Assembly: GCF_040675465.1 (NCBI RefSeq) | Contig: NZ_JBFAPA010000005.1 | Span: 1-64,000 of the forward strand | Reading direction: 5' to 3' | Source: Kibdelosporangium sp040675465 | GTDB taxonomy: Bacteria > Actinomycetota > Actinomycetes > Mycobacteriales > Pseudonocardiaceae | Length of the DNA: 64,000 bases | Part shown: one piece after another, positions 7,951-16,273 of the stretch | Layout: each line of letters starts with the position of its first letter | Numbering within the stretch: position 1 is the first letter of the stretch | Program-made: the position numbers and the translations under genes | Notes under the pieces: generated by a model | What the model saw: only the letters and a program-made list of their open reading frames with translations | The model's database searches: none | Told to the model about the DNA's origin: nothing

Positions 7951-8874
7951 ATGCGAGCGATCACAGTGCGAGACCGCGACGCGGGTGTCGGCGGCCTCAC
8001 CCTGACCGACATGCCTTACCCGCACGCCGCGGAGAACGACGTCATCGTGCGTGTGCACGCCGCGGGTTTCACGCCTGGTGAGCTCGACTGGCCGGCCACG
8101 TGGTCCGATCGGGCCGGGCGTGACCGGACGCCCAGCATCCCGGGGCACGAGCTGTCCGGGGTCGTGGCCGAACTGGGCTATGGCACCACCGGCCTGACCG
8201 TGGGCCAGCGGGTGTTCGGGCTGACCGACTGGGCCCGCAACGGTTCCCTGGCCGAGTACACCGCGGTTGAGGCGCGTAACCTCGCCCCGCTCGCGGCGGA
8301 CGTCGACCACACCGTGGCCGCGGCGCTGCCGATCTCCGGGCTGACCGCATGGCAGGGCCTGTTCGACCACGCCCGCCTCACCACCGGCCAGACCGTTCTC
8401 GTGCACGGCGCCGCGGGTGGCGTCGGCTCGATCGCCGTCCAGCTCGCGCACGAGGCGGGCGCGTACGTGATCGGCACCGGCCGGGCCGCCGACCGTGACA
8501 TCGCGCTCGAGCTCGGCGCGCGCAGGTTCCTCGACCTGGACGCCGAGGATCTCAAGCAGGCCGGTGACGTGGACGTGGTGCTCGACGTCATCGGCGGCGA
8601 CATCCTCGATCGGTCGACCGATCTGGTCCGGCCGGGCGGCACCGTCGTCACCATCGCCGCGCCGCCGACCGTCCAGCCCAAGGACGGGCGAGCCGTGTTC
8701 TTCGTCGTCGAGCCCGACCGCGCCCGGCTGGCCGGCCTCGCGGAGCGCGTCCGCACCGGACGGCTCAAGCCGATCGTCGGCGACGTGCGGCCACTGGCCG
8801 ACACCGCCACCGCGTTCGCCCGCCACCGCCGCACACCCGGCAAGACGATCATTCAGGTCGCCGAGGAGGGGTGA
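7951..8874 (+). CDS. NADP-dependent zinc-free alcohol dehydrogenase/quinone oxidoreductase
   Basis: A 307-residue medium-chain dehydrogenase. The GroES-like N-terminal half has VHAAGFTPGELDW and GHELSGVV. The Rossmann half has VLVHGAAGGVGSIAVQLAH (about residues 150-168). The catalytic zinc cysteines are absent, which places it with the quinone-oxidoreductase-type MDRs. AAAGGA lies 6 bp before the ATG. It is co-transcribed with the HD-domain gene and presumably was under the interrupted GlxA-type regulator. The substrate is unknown. Confidence 0.9.
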   Translation: MRAITVRDRDAGVGGLTLTDMPYPHAAENDVIVRVHAAGFTPGELDWPATWSDRAGRDRTPSIPGHELSGVVAELGYGTTGLTVGQRVFGLTDWARNGSLAEYTAVEARNLAPLAADVDHTVAAALPISGLTAWQGLFDHARLTTGQTVLVHGAAGGVGSIAVQLAHEAGAYVIGTGRAADRDIALELGARRFLDLDAEDLKQAGDVDVVLDVIGGDILDRSTDLVRPGGTVVTIAAPPTVQPKDGRAVFFVVEPDRARLAGLAERVRTGRLKPIVGDVRPLADTATAFARHRRTPGKTIIQVAEEG

Positions 8875-9309
8875 CCGAGCAGCTCGTCTCAGGAGGTTGC
8901 GGCGAACCTGCTGACACCGCCACTAGCAGCCGAGCTGGTCGGCCAGGTCACTGCCGGAGGTAGCGGCGATGTCGCCGCGGGTGCCGGCGGCCGTGTCGAC
9001 CGGCCGATGGGGTCCTTTCTCGCCGCGCCGGTGCGGGAACGCTGTGCGCAGCCTCCTCGTCGCGTACACCTCATCTTGGCGCGGGCATGATCCGTGCTGG
9101 GAGGATCTCTTCGTGCTCGACACTCTCGCCCCTGGGCTGCACGCGACGTTCGACTACCAGGTGCCCGGTTGGGGTTCGAGGTCCTCGCTCGTGACGAGGC
9201 CGCCGTTATCTGCCGCGGCCACCACCAGCGGGCCGTGGTCGACTTCGACCGGTTCACCCGCGGCCTGGCCGCCGGCACCCCGCCAGCCGGTTCGTCCCAG
9301 CTGGGTTGA
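8875..9309. other. 435-bp gap with possible decayed coding sequence
   Basis: No convincing gene. A 71-codon open frame on the + strand at 9094-9309 ends with a protein-like stretch (LGFEVLARDEAAVICRG, then VVDFDRFTRGLAAG). An out-of-frame stretch just before it reads LDTLAPGLHATFDYQV. The combination looks like the end of a frameshifted gene, possibly hotdog-thioesterase-like, but I cannot assign it. No terminator or operator is evident. Confidence 0.3.
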
Positions 9310-10974
9310 CTATTCGACCGTGGCGCGGGCCCGGCGGCGCAGCGGCGAACTCGGCTTGGACGCGGCCAGCGGGTCCCAGTCCGGCCCGATCGGGCTGAGC
9401 TTGGCCGGGTCGGCGATCACGGCACCGGCCTTGACCTCGGTGCTGAGCGGGCGGCGCAGGATCGCACCGGCCGCGGCGAGGCCACTGCTGACCGCGCCGA
9501 CGATGCCGTTGCCCGAGATGGTGCTCGCGCCGGTGAGCCACAGGCCGCGGATCTCGGTCCGCGGCCCCGGCCGGCGGGGGCCGATCTGGTCGGCGGCCAT
9601 CTCGATGCCGTAGCAGGAACCCAGGCTGGACAGGGTGAACCGTTCGTGGGTGACCGGGCTGGACGCCTCGCGCCACACGATGTGCTTGCGCAGGTCGGGG
9701 ATCACGGCGGTGGCGCGGTCGATCAGCTGCTCGGTCAGGCGTTCCTTGATGGCGACGTAGTCCGGGTTCTGCCGGTAGCCGTCCCCGCTGGGCCAGAACG
9801 CGCCTTGCGGCGCAAGGCACATCACCTCGAGCGTGGAGTGGCCGGGCGGGGCGGCATACGGGTTGCCGGGGTCCTTGGTGGTGGCCGACGTAAGGAAGAT
9901 GGGCACCTCGTCGGGGATACGACCTTCGTAAGCGTTGCGGTACAAGCCTTCCACGTCGCTGTGCGGGTAGCACCAGTAGGTGCTGTTGGCCATCTGGCCG
10001 GTGAGGTCGATGTCCAGTCCCAAGTAGACGGAGAACAGTGGCAGCGCCATCCGGTAGCGGCCCACCCGTTCGACGGTCGCCGGGGCCAGGTGCTCGCGGC
10101 CCACCAGATCCAGGTAGGTGCGCTTGAGGTCGGCGTTGGACACCACGATCGGCGCGTGGATCACCTCGCCGCCCTCCAGCTGCACACCCGTCGCGGCGCC
10201 GTTCTCGACCACGATCCGCTCGACACACGCCTTGGTGCGCACCTTTCCGCCGTGCGTCTGGATCACGTCGATCAGGTGCGCCGGGACGACTTGGCCGCCG
10301 CCGCGCGGATACCAGGCGCCGCCGGTGAGGTAGTGGTCCAGGAAGCCGCCGTGCAGGGCGATCGATGTGCGGGACGGCGGGACCCCGTAGTCGCCTGACT
10401 CGCCGACGATCACCGCCCGGGCCAGTGGACTGAGCCGGCAGGCGGCGAACAACCACCGCAGCGGGAGCTGACCGAGGATCGCGGTGGTCGGTGCCCCGCG
10501 GACGAACCGCAGCGAACCGCGGATGGTCGGCTTGGGCATCGGGGTGGCGCGCAGCTCGGCGCCGATCCGGCGCAGGATGCCGATACAGCGCCGCAGGCCT
10601 CGCGTCTGGTCCGGGAACGCCTCGATCAGCCGCGCCAGGTAGGTGTCCCAGTCGCTCGGCACCCGGAAGGTCAGGCCGGGGAACACCAGCGTGGAGTGCC
10701 CGTCCGGGTCGAGCTGCCGGAACTCGACCCGCTCGTCCAGGCCGAGACCGCGCAGGGCGGTGCGCATCCGGCCGCCGGGGTGGCACTCGCCGATGTAGTG
10801 CATGCCCACGTCGAACTCGTAGCGGTTGCCCTTGCGCCGGAACACCTGGCTGCAGCCGCCCGCCACCTGGTTCTGCTCCAGCACCAGGGTGCGTTTGCCC
10901 GCCGCGGTGAGGTAGGCGGCGCAGGTGAGTCCGCCCAGGCCAGAGCCGATGACGATCGCGTCCCAGTCAGTCAT
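9310..10974 (-). CDS. FAD-dependent oxidoreductase (phytoene-desaturase/carotene-isomerase/retinol-saturase type)
   Basis: A 554-residue flavoprotein. The N-terminus TDWDAIVIGSGLGGLTCAAY is the dinucleotide-binding fold, followed by LEQNQVAGGCSQVFRRKG as in CrtI/CrtISO and retinol-saturase homologues. The C-terminus has the second FAD signature with GLWLTGASTISGNGIVGAV. The start at 10974 (MTDWD) was chosen over upstream codons that would cross the operator. It is divergent from a TetR gene, with AT-rich dyads between them, and is probably its target. No carotenoid genes are nearby, so the hydrophobic substrate is unknown. Confidence 0.9.
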   Translation of the reverse strand: MTDWDAIVIGSGLGGLTCAAYLTAAGKRTLVLEQNQVAGGCSQVFRRKGNRYEFDVGMHYIGECHPGGRMRTALRGLGLDERVEFRQLDPDGHSTLVFPGLTFRVPSDWDTYLARLIEAFPDQTRGLRRCIGILRRIGAELRATPMPKPTIRGSLRFVRGAPTTAILGQLPLRWLFAACRLSPLARAVIVGESGDYGVPPSRTSIALHGGFLDHYLTGGAWYPRGGGQVVPAHLIDVIQTHGGKVRTKACVERIVVENGAATGVQLEGGEVIHAPIVVSNADLKRTYLDLVGREHLAPATVERVGRYRMALPLFSVYLGLDIDLTGQMANSTYWCYPHSDVEGLYRNAYEGRIPDEVPIFLTSATTKDPGNPYAAPPGHSTLEVMCLAPQGAFWPSGDGYRQNPDYVAIKERLTEQLIDRATAVIPDLRKHIVWREASSPVTHERFTLSSLGSCYGIEMAADQIGPRRPGPRTEIRGLWLTGASTISGNGIVGAVSSGLAAAGAILRRPLSTEVKAGAVIADPAKLSPIGPDWDPLAASKPSSPLRRRARATVE

Positions 10975-10996
10975 GGCGACACCTCCGCCAGGGACC

Positions 10997-11026
10997 ATAG
11001 CATCTGCTATAGCGATTGATATAGCA
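10997..11026. promoter_or_regulatory. AT-rich dyad operator between flavoprotein and TetR genes
   Basis: Two overlapping inverted repeats. ATAGCA-TC-TGCTAT lies at 10997-11010. TGCTATA and TATAGCA, separated by 8 bp, span 11005-11026. TATAGC sequences are rare in this GC-rich background, and the site is 15 bp before the TetR start. It probably serves both divergent promoters. Confidence 0.75.
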
Positions 11027-11040
11027 CTAGGATCACGGCC

Positions 11041-11685
11041 GTGCCCGAACGCCGATCCGACCCCACCGTCCGCATGCGCCTGCTGGAAGGCGCCGCCCGC
11101 CTGCTCGCCGAGGAAGGCCCCGCGGCCCTCACCCTGCGGCGGGTCGCCACCGAGGCCGACACCTCCACGATGGGCGTCTACACGCACTTCGGGTCGATGG
11201 GCGACCTCGCCGACGCGGTGGTCACCGAAGGTTTCGCCCGCCTGAGCGCGCAGCTGGCCGAGGTGCCGCGCACCGATGACGCGATCACCGACCTGGCCGG
11301 CCTCGGCCGCGCCTACCTGATCAACGCGCGGCAGAACCCCCACCTGTACGCGGTCATGTTCGGCACGGCGTCACTGGGCAAGTACCGCCCGGCCGACCAG
11401 CGGGAACGCGGGCGGTACACGTTCGAGGAGATCGTTCAGGCCGCAGCTCGCGCGGTCGACCAGGGGCGGCTGCGGCCCGGTGACCCGCTGGCGATCGCCA
11501 GCCAGCTGTGGACGGCGATGCACGGGTACGTGATGGTCGACATCAGCCGCTACTTCGGCAAGGGCGGCGTCGAGAAGGTCCTGGTGCCGATGATCGTGAA
11601 CCTGCTCAGCGGCCTCGGCGCCGACCCCGACGCCGCCCTGGCGTCGATCCGTGCGTTCGAGGCCACCGACACCTCCTACCGCTGA
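11041..11685 (+). CDS. TetR-family regulator with a WHG-type C-terminal domain
   Basis: A 214-residue regulator with GTG start. The HTH lies at about residues 8-55 (LTLRRVATEADTSTMGVYTH, then FGSMGDLADAV). The C-terminal ligand domain includes LWTAMHGYVMVDI, typical of the TetR_C_33/WHG group. It is divergent from the FAD oxidoreductase, with palindromes between them, implying mutual control of both genes. The likely inducer is a hydrophobic substrate or product of that enzyme (inferred). Confidence 0.92.
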   Translation: MPERRSDPTVRMRLLEGAARLLAEEGPAALTLRRVATEADTSTMGVYTHFGSMGDLADAVVTEGFARLSAQLAEVPRTDDAITDLAGLGRAYLINARQNPHLYAVMFGTASLGKYRPADQRERGRYTFEEIVQAAARAVDQGRLRPGDPLAIASQLWTAMHGYVMVDISRYFGKGGVEKVLVPMIVNLLSGLGADPDAALASIRAFEATDTSYR

Positions 11686-11715
11686 GCGCCTACCCTCTGT
11701 TCGGGAGGCCGCTGA

Positions 11716-13515
11716 TCAACTCGGCCACTGCCCGGGACGCAGTGTGTCACCACAGGCGCGCAGCGGGGCGTCGAAGGCCCGCGCCACCGCGGCGGAACCG
11801 TCGCCCATGCCGTAGGCGCGCAGTTGCTCCAGTTTGGCCTGGGTGGGGACCGCGTCCTTGCGCACCCAGTCGGCGGTCTCCGGCGGCCCGGCTTCGCGCC
11901 GGATCATCACGTAGTCCCGGATCAGCCGGGGGTCGGTGCTCACCTTGACCCCGTCGCTCCACGGGGAGTGCTGCTCGATGAAGGTGGGCTTCACGGTGTC
12001 GAACACGTAGTCGGTCAGGTCGTCCCACCGGTGGTCGGCCCAGAAGTCGGCCATGGCGGAGTCCGACAGGCCGGCGAGGTCGATGATCCGCAGCCGGCTG
12101 GTCAGCGCGGTGGCGCCGACGTCCGCGGTGAGCAGGGATCCCTGCTGGATGCCCAGGATGTCGGCATAGACGTTGTCCACCCGGGACGGTCGCTCGGCGA
12201 TGGTGCACATGGGCACGGTGGGTGCGGCCCGGAAACCGTCGGAGGCGCCCTTGAACAGGCTCCACGCCGGGACCAAGGCCAGGACCACGCCGGCCGCGAG
12301 CACGGTCCGGCCGCGCGGGGTGAACTGCCGGAAGACCGCTTCGCCGCACAGCACACTGGCGATGACGACCAGCACCCACACCGGGGTGGCGAACCTGAGC
12401 TGGGCCATCCAGTCCGGCGCCAGCACCGAGTAGGCGGTGACGGCCAGCGCGAGGGGCACGAGGAACGAGACGATCGCGGTGCGCAGCGCGGAGGGGCGCA
12501 TCATGACCATGCCGATCAGGATCGCCAGGATGAGCGCGCCGAGTGCGCCGACGTAGCCGATCAGCTCACCCGCCCGGGCCAGGTTCGACGGGTGCGGGAG
12601 CGACTGTCCCTTCGCGACCGTGGGCAGGGAGGTCAGCCGGCCGAACTCGAGATAGCGCCAGGTGATGTAGGCGCCGACGATCACCGCGAAGGCCGCTACG
12701 GCGACGAGGACCGATCGCAGGCCATGGCGCAGCGTCGCCCGGCGGATCTGGATCAGGACGACCAGCGGGTAGGCGCCGCCGTAGATGAGCCCGTCCGGTC
12801 TGGTCAGTGCGGCTACCGCGGCCAGCGCACCGGCCACCAATGCGATTCTTGTGGTCAGCAGCCGGTCCTCGACCGTCGCTTTGAACATGATCGCACCCAG
12901 CCACGTCACGACCAATGCGTAGAGCGGGTTCTCCAGACCGGAGAAACACCAGACGACGAATGACGGGATGGCCGCCAGCAACGCGCCGGCCAGAAAGGTG
13001 ACCAATGCGGGCCGCTTGGCCACGTCGCGCGCCGCCCAATAGATCGCGACGAGAATGCCCGCACAGCACAGCAGCGCCAATGCTTTGGGGAAGAACACAT
13101 AGTCGGGAACGCCGAGTATGGTGCCGTGATCGAACAAACCCACCAGCCGGCCCACTGTCAGCAGCGCCAGCCAGCTCGGGTTGGAGAACCCCTCGGTGGG
13201 ACCCGCTCCCGGTTGCAGGACCGGCCCGTCACCTTGGGCGATGCTTCGGACATAGGCGAACGTGATCGCCGCGTCGTCGACGATCCAGCTGCCGAACCGC
13301 AATGCGTGCAGACCGATCAGACCACTGCCACCGACGACCGCCGACAACGGTGCGAGCCATGGCGGCAATGCCGATCTTCGAAGTGAACCGGACTCGATTG
13401 TTCGTTCAGCGGTGTGAACCGGCAGCGCCAATTGGACTCCCCCCGGAGATGCGCTCCACCTTCGCAGTTGCGGCGCCGACACTATCATCACCGCATTGGC
13501 TGGTTGATTTGGCAC
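11716..13515 (-). CDS. GT-C-fold membrane glycosyltransferase (AftB/GT89-like)
   Basis: A 599-residue polytopic protein with about ten hydrophobic segments between residues 50 and 430 and a soluble C-terminal domain. The first extracytoplasmic loop has WIVDDAAITFAYVRSIAQGD and then PTEGFSNPSWLALL. This matches the catalytic-aspartate region of polyprenyl-phosphate-sugar-dependent GT-C enzymes, especially mycobacterial arabinofuranosyltransferases of the AftB type. It probably transfers a sugar to cell-wall arabinogalactan or a related polymer outside the membrane. The exact donor and acceptor are not readable from sequence. The first 40 residues may be over-long. It is convergent with the TetR gene. 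Confidence 0.75.
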   Translation of the reverse strand: MPNQPANAVMIVSAPQLRRWSASPGGVQLALPVHTAERTIESGSLRRSALPPWLAPLSAVVGGSGLIGLHALRFGSWIVDDAAITFAYVRSIAQGDGPVLQPGAGPTEGFSNPSWLALLTVGRLVGLFDHGTILGVPDYVFFPKALALLCCAGILVAIYWAARDVAKRPALVTFLAGALLAAIPSFVVWCFSGLENPLYALVVTWLGAIMFKATVEDRLLTTRIALVAGALAAVAALTRPDGLIYGGAYPLVVLIQIRRATLRHGLRSVLVAVAAFAVIVGAYITWRYLEFGRLTSLPTVAKGQSLPHPSNLARAGELIGYVGALGALILAILIGMVMMRPSALRTAIVSFLVPLALAVTAYSVLAPDWMAQLRFATPVWVLVVIASVLCGEAVFRQFTPRGRTVLAAGVVLALVPAWSLFKGASDGFRAAPTVPMCTIAERPSRVDNVYADILGIQQGSLLTADVGATALTSRLRIIDLAGLSDSAMADFWADHRWDDLTDYVFDTVKPTFIEQHSPWSDGVKVSTDPRLIRDYVMIRREAGPPETADWVRKDAVPTQAKLEQLRAYGMGDGSAAVARAFDAPLRACGDTLRPGQWPS

Positions 13516-13644
13516 GGCACATCCGGAGACCGGCCCGAATCATGGCTCGTCAATGGGGTTTTGTCACATTGTTGTCAACTGGCGAATCGCTGGTTGTTCG
13601 CCATTGATCCATATTGCCGACACATTTGCGAAACATTGTGGTTC

Positions 13645-14655
13645 TCAATCGTTGACGTGACGGTTCTCGAACCAGGTGAGCACGCGCATGGCCCGCAGGG
13701 TGTTCCAGCGGCTCGGTCGTCCTTCGTGGTCGTCGATCGCGAAGTGCAGCTCGCCGGGGTGCGGGTTCTCCACCGGCCACCGGCCGTCGGCGTCCCGTTT
13801 GGACCGGACCAGGTCGATCGCCTCGGCCACGCGGACGTCCGGCGTGCTGCCGGCGGCGCGGAGGTAGTCGAGGCCGCGCAGGACGTCGTAGTGCCAGTAG
13901 GCCGGGAATGAGAACTGTGTCCACGCAGCGGGGGCGCCGGTGGTGCGGTCGTGCTCGATGGGTTCGCCGGTCGACAACCGGCGGGCCATCCGGCGTTCCA
14001 GCAGGTATTCCTGGCCACGCAGCCGCGCCTGGCGCACGTCGCGGCCGGTCGCCTGTTCGTAGGCCAGCAGGCCTTCCAGCACGTCGATGGTGGTGTGGAA
14101 GGACGCGCGGGTGGACCCGTTCTCCTGCTCGCAGTTCCAGCCGCCGTCGGCCATCTGCTCGCCGAGCAGCCGTTCGACGATCGGCGTGACCTCCACGCCG
14201 AAGTAGGCGCCGAGCGCCACGGTCCGGCCGTTGATGCACGGCTCGACCTCACCGGCGAAGAACGGCTCGCCGTCGTGCTCCCACCGGACGTTCTCGCGCA
14301 CGAGGCCGACGGCCCTGCGCACGGCCGGGTGGTCCGGTTCGGCCCCGAAGATCCGCAGCAGCACCAGGCTCCACGCGGTCGAGGTCCACATCGGGAACAG
14401 CGTGCCGTGCTGGTCCGGGGCGAGTGAGTGCCACCAGCGCTCCTCGGCCTCGGACCGGAACGCGGGCAGGCCGGACGCCCACTGCCCATGTGGCTGTTGA
14501 AGGGCCAGCAGCCTGCTCCCCCAGCCTTCGTTGGCCACGCGGGCCCGTTCGGCCGCGACCTGCCGCGCGGGCGCGTCGGTGAGGTCGCGCAGCACCTGCC
14601 AGCGGATCGCCGGATCGCTGTCCAGCAGCCAGTCGATCACGTCCATGCGACCCAT
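13645..14655 (-). CDS. Terpene-cyclase/squalene-hopene-cyclase-fold protein (hypothetical)
   Basis: A 336-residue soluble protein with alpha-toroid repeats. QMADGGWNCEQENGSTRASF resembles the QW-type repeats of prenyltransferase/squalene-oxidase families. W and DGRWPVENP repeats recur towards the C-terminus. The DXDD acid motif of cyclases is not seen, so enzymatic cyclisation is unlikely. Homologues are usually annotated as hypothetical. It lies 4 bp after the upstream response-regulator gene, so it is the last gene of a kinase-regulator operon and may be functionally tied to it. Confidence 0.7.
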   Translation of the reverse strand: MGRMDVIDWLLDSDPAIRWQVLRDLTDAPARQVAAERARVANEGWGSRLLALQQPHGQWASGLPAFRSEAEERWWHSLAPDQHGTLFPMWTSTAWSLVLLRIFGAEPDHPAVRRAVGLVRENVRWEHDGEPFFAGEVEPCINGRTVALGAYFGVEVTPIVERLLGEQMADGGWNCEQENGSTRASFHTTIDVLEGLLAYEQATGRDVRQARLRGQEYLLERRMARRLSTGEPIEHDRTTGAPAAWTQFSFPAYWHYDVLRGLDYLRAAGSTPDVRVAEAIDLVRSKRDADGRWPVENPHPGELHFAIDDHEGRPSRWNTLRAMRVLTWFENRHVND

Positions 14656-14659
14656 CTTG

Positions 14660-15295
14660 CTAAATCAGCCGGCGGTGGGTGGCCCATCGGGTGAGTTCAC
14701 GGCGGTTGGAGAGCTTCAGTTTCCGCATCACGGCGGCGGCGTGCGTCTCGACCGTGCGCGCCGAGATCGACAGCCGCACGCCGACCTCCTTGTACGTGTA
14801 GCCCGCCGCGACGAGGCGGATGACGTCCCGTTCGCGGCGGGTGAGCTGGTCGAGCTCGGGTTCGAGGCCGGCCGGGGCGGCGCCGCGGAACGCCGACAGC
14901 ACGAAACCCGCCAACATCGGCGAGAAGTAGGCGTCACCGGCGTGCACGCGGCGGATCGCCTCGCCGAGGTCCGCGCCGGAGATCGCCTTCGTCACGTAGC
15001 CGTGCGCACCCGCGCGGATCATGGCGATGACGTCCTCAGCAGTGTCCGAAACGGACAGAGCGAGGAACCGGATGTCCGGGCACAGCGGCACAACGGCGTC
15101 GAGAACCGCGAGACCGCCGCCGTCGGGCAGGTGAACGTCGAGCAGCACGACATCCGGGTCCACCGCCGGGATCCGTTCGATGGCCTCGGTGACGGTGGCG
15201 GCCTCGCCCACGATCCGGACCACATCGCCGATCTCCGCGCGGACCCCGGACCGCACGAGCTTGTGGTCGTCCACCACGAAGACCCGGACGCTCAT
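14660..15295 (-). CDS. NarL/LuxR-type response regulator
   Basis: A 211-residue regulator. The receiver domain has DDHK at the N-terminus, phospho-acceptor Asp in VVLLDVHLPDGG (about residue 53) and the conserved Lys in YVTKAISG. The C-terminal LuxR HTH has LTRRERDVIRLVAAGYTYKE and then RTVETHAAAVMRKL. Its start overlaps the stop of the upstream kinase gene by 4 bp (ATGA type), so the kinase is its partner. Target genes are unknown, but the cyclase-fold gene lies 4 bp downstream in the same operon. Confidence 0.95.
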   Translation of the reverse strand: MSVRVFVVDDHKLVRSGVRAEIGDVVRIVGEAATVTEAIERIPAVDPDVVLLDVHLPDGGGLAVLDAVVPLCPDIRFLALSVSDTAEDVIAMIRAGAHGYVTKAISGADLGEAIRRVHAGDAYFSPMLAGFVLSAFRGAAPAGLEPELDQLTRRERDVIRLVAAGYTYKEVGVRLSISARTVETHAAAVMRKLKLSNRRELTRWATHRRLI

Positions 15296-16242
15296 GTCGG
15301 CATCCGCAGCTCGACCTCGGTGCCCGCACCGACGTCCGACCGGATCACCGCCGTCCCGCCCTGGCGGCGGACCCGTCCTTCGATCGAGTCGACCACACCC
15401 CGCCGGTCGCTCGCGTGCGCGGACAGGTCGAACCCGCGGCCGCGGTCCCGCACCAGCGCGAAGACCTCCTCGCCGGTCACTTCCACCAACGCTGACACCC
15501 GCTGCACCCCGGAATGCTTGGCGGCGTTGGTGAGCGCCTCACGCACCGCACCCACCACCGCCTCGGACTTCTGGTCCATCGGACAGGTGCCGACCAGGAT
15601 CAGCTCCACGGTGATCGCGAACAGGTCCTCCACCTCGGAGACCACCGTGGTCACCGCCGAGACGAGGTCGTCCTGGCCCTGGACCGAGCCGTACAGCCAG
15701 GCCCGCAGGTCGCGTTCGGTCGTGCGTGCGAGCCTGCGGACCTCGGGGTCGTCGGTTCGCTTGTGGATCAACGTCAGCGACTGCAGCACCGAGTCATGCA
15801 GGTGCGCGGCCATCGCCGAGCGTTCCTCGGCCCGCACCCGGGCGGCCCGTTCCCGGGTGACGGTGCGGGTCAGCAGGAAGATCCACGGCAGCACGACCGC
15901 GCCCAGCAACGCCAGCGCCCCGGCCGAGAAGATCGCGATGATCATCACGCCCGCGGTGGCCTGGCTGTCCCCGAAGATCACCAACGTGAGACCGACGCCC
16001 GCGAGCGCGGCCAGGATCGTGATCTCCACGACCCGCCGAAGCACCTGGTACGCCTCGTCTTCGGCCTTGAGGCGGCTGACCGCGAGCCGGGTCCACGGCA
16101 CCACGGCCAGCCCCACGACACCTGTCACGATCGCGAGCACCACCGGCAGGCTCGGCCGCGCGGTGTGCCCGATGGCCCACACCAGGCCCAGCACCGCGAC
16201 GATCCCCAAGCACCCCAACAGAACCAGCCAGCGAGCCCGCAC
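15292..16242 (-). CDS. NarL-type sensor histidine kinase
   Basis: A 316-residue kinase with four hydrophobic segments in the first 130 residues. The dimerisation H-box AAHLHDSVLQSLTLIHKR has its histidine near residue 147. The HATPase domain has the N-box REALTNAAKHS and the G-box DRGRGFDL. There is no extended sensor domain, so the membrane region itself probably senses the signal. It is the first gene of the operon with the response regulator and the cyclase-fold protein. Confidence 0.95.
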   Translation of the reverse strand: MRARWLVLLGCLGIVAVLGLVWAIGHTARPSLPVVLAIVTGVVGLAVVPWTRLAVSRLKAEDEAYQVLRRVVEITILAALAGVGLTLVIFGDSQATAGVMIIAIFSAGALALLGAVVLPWIFLLTRTVTRERAARVRAEERSAMAAHLHDSVLQSLTLIHKRTDDPEVRRLARTTERDLRAWLYGSVQGQDDLVSAVTTVVSEVEDLFAITVELILVGTCPMDQKSEAVVGAVREALTNAAKHSGVQRVSALVEVTGEEVFALVRDRGRGFDLSAHASDRRGVVDSIEGRVRRQGGTAVIRSDVGAGTEVELRMPT

Positions 16243-16273
16243 AGGTCCCCTCTCTCAGGCCGACAAACCCAGA

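Noticed and set aside
13515..13644. A + strand leader gene between the glycosyltransferase and cyclase-fold genes
   Set aside because: Frames here are short and AT-richer promoter DNA is the better explanation.
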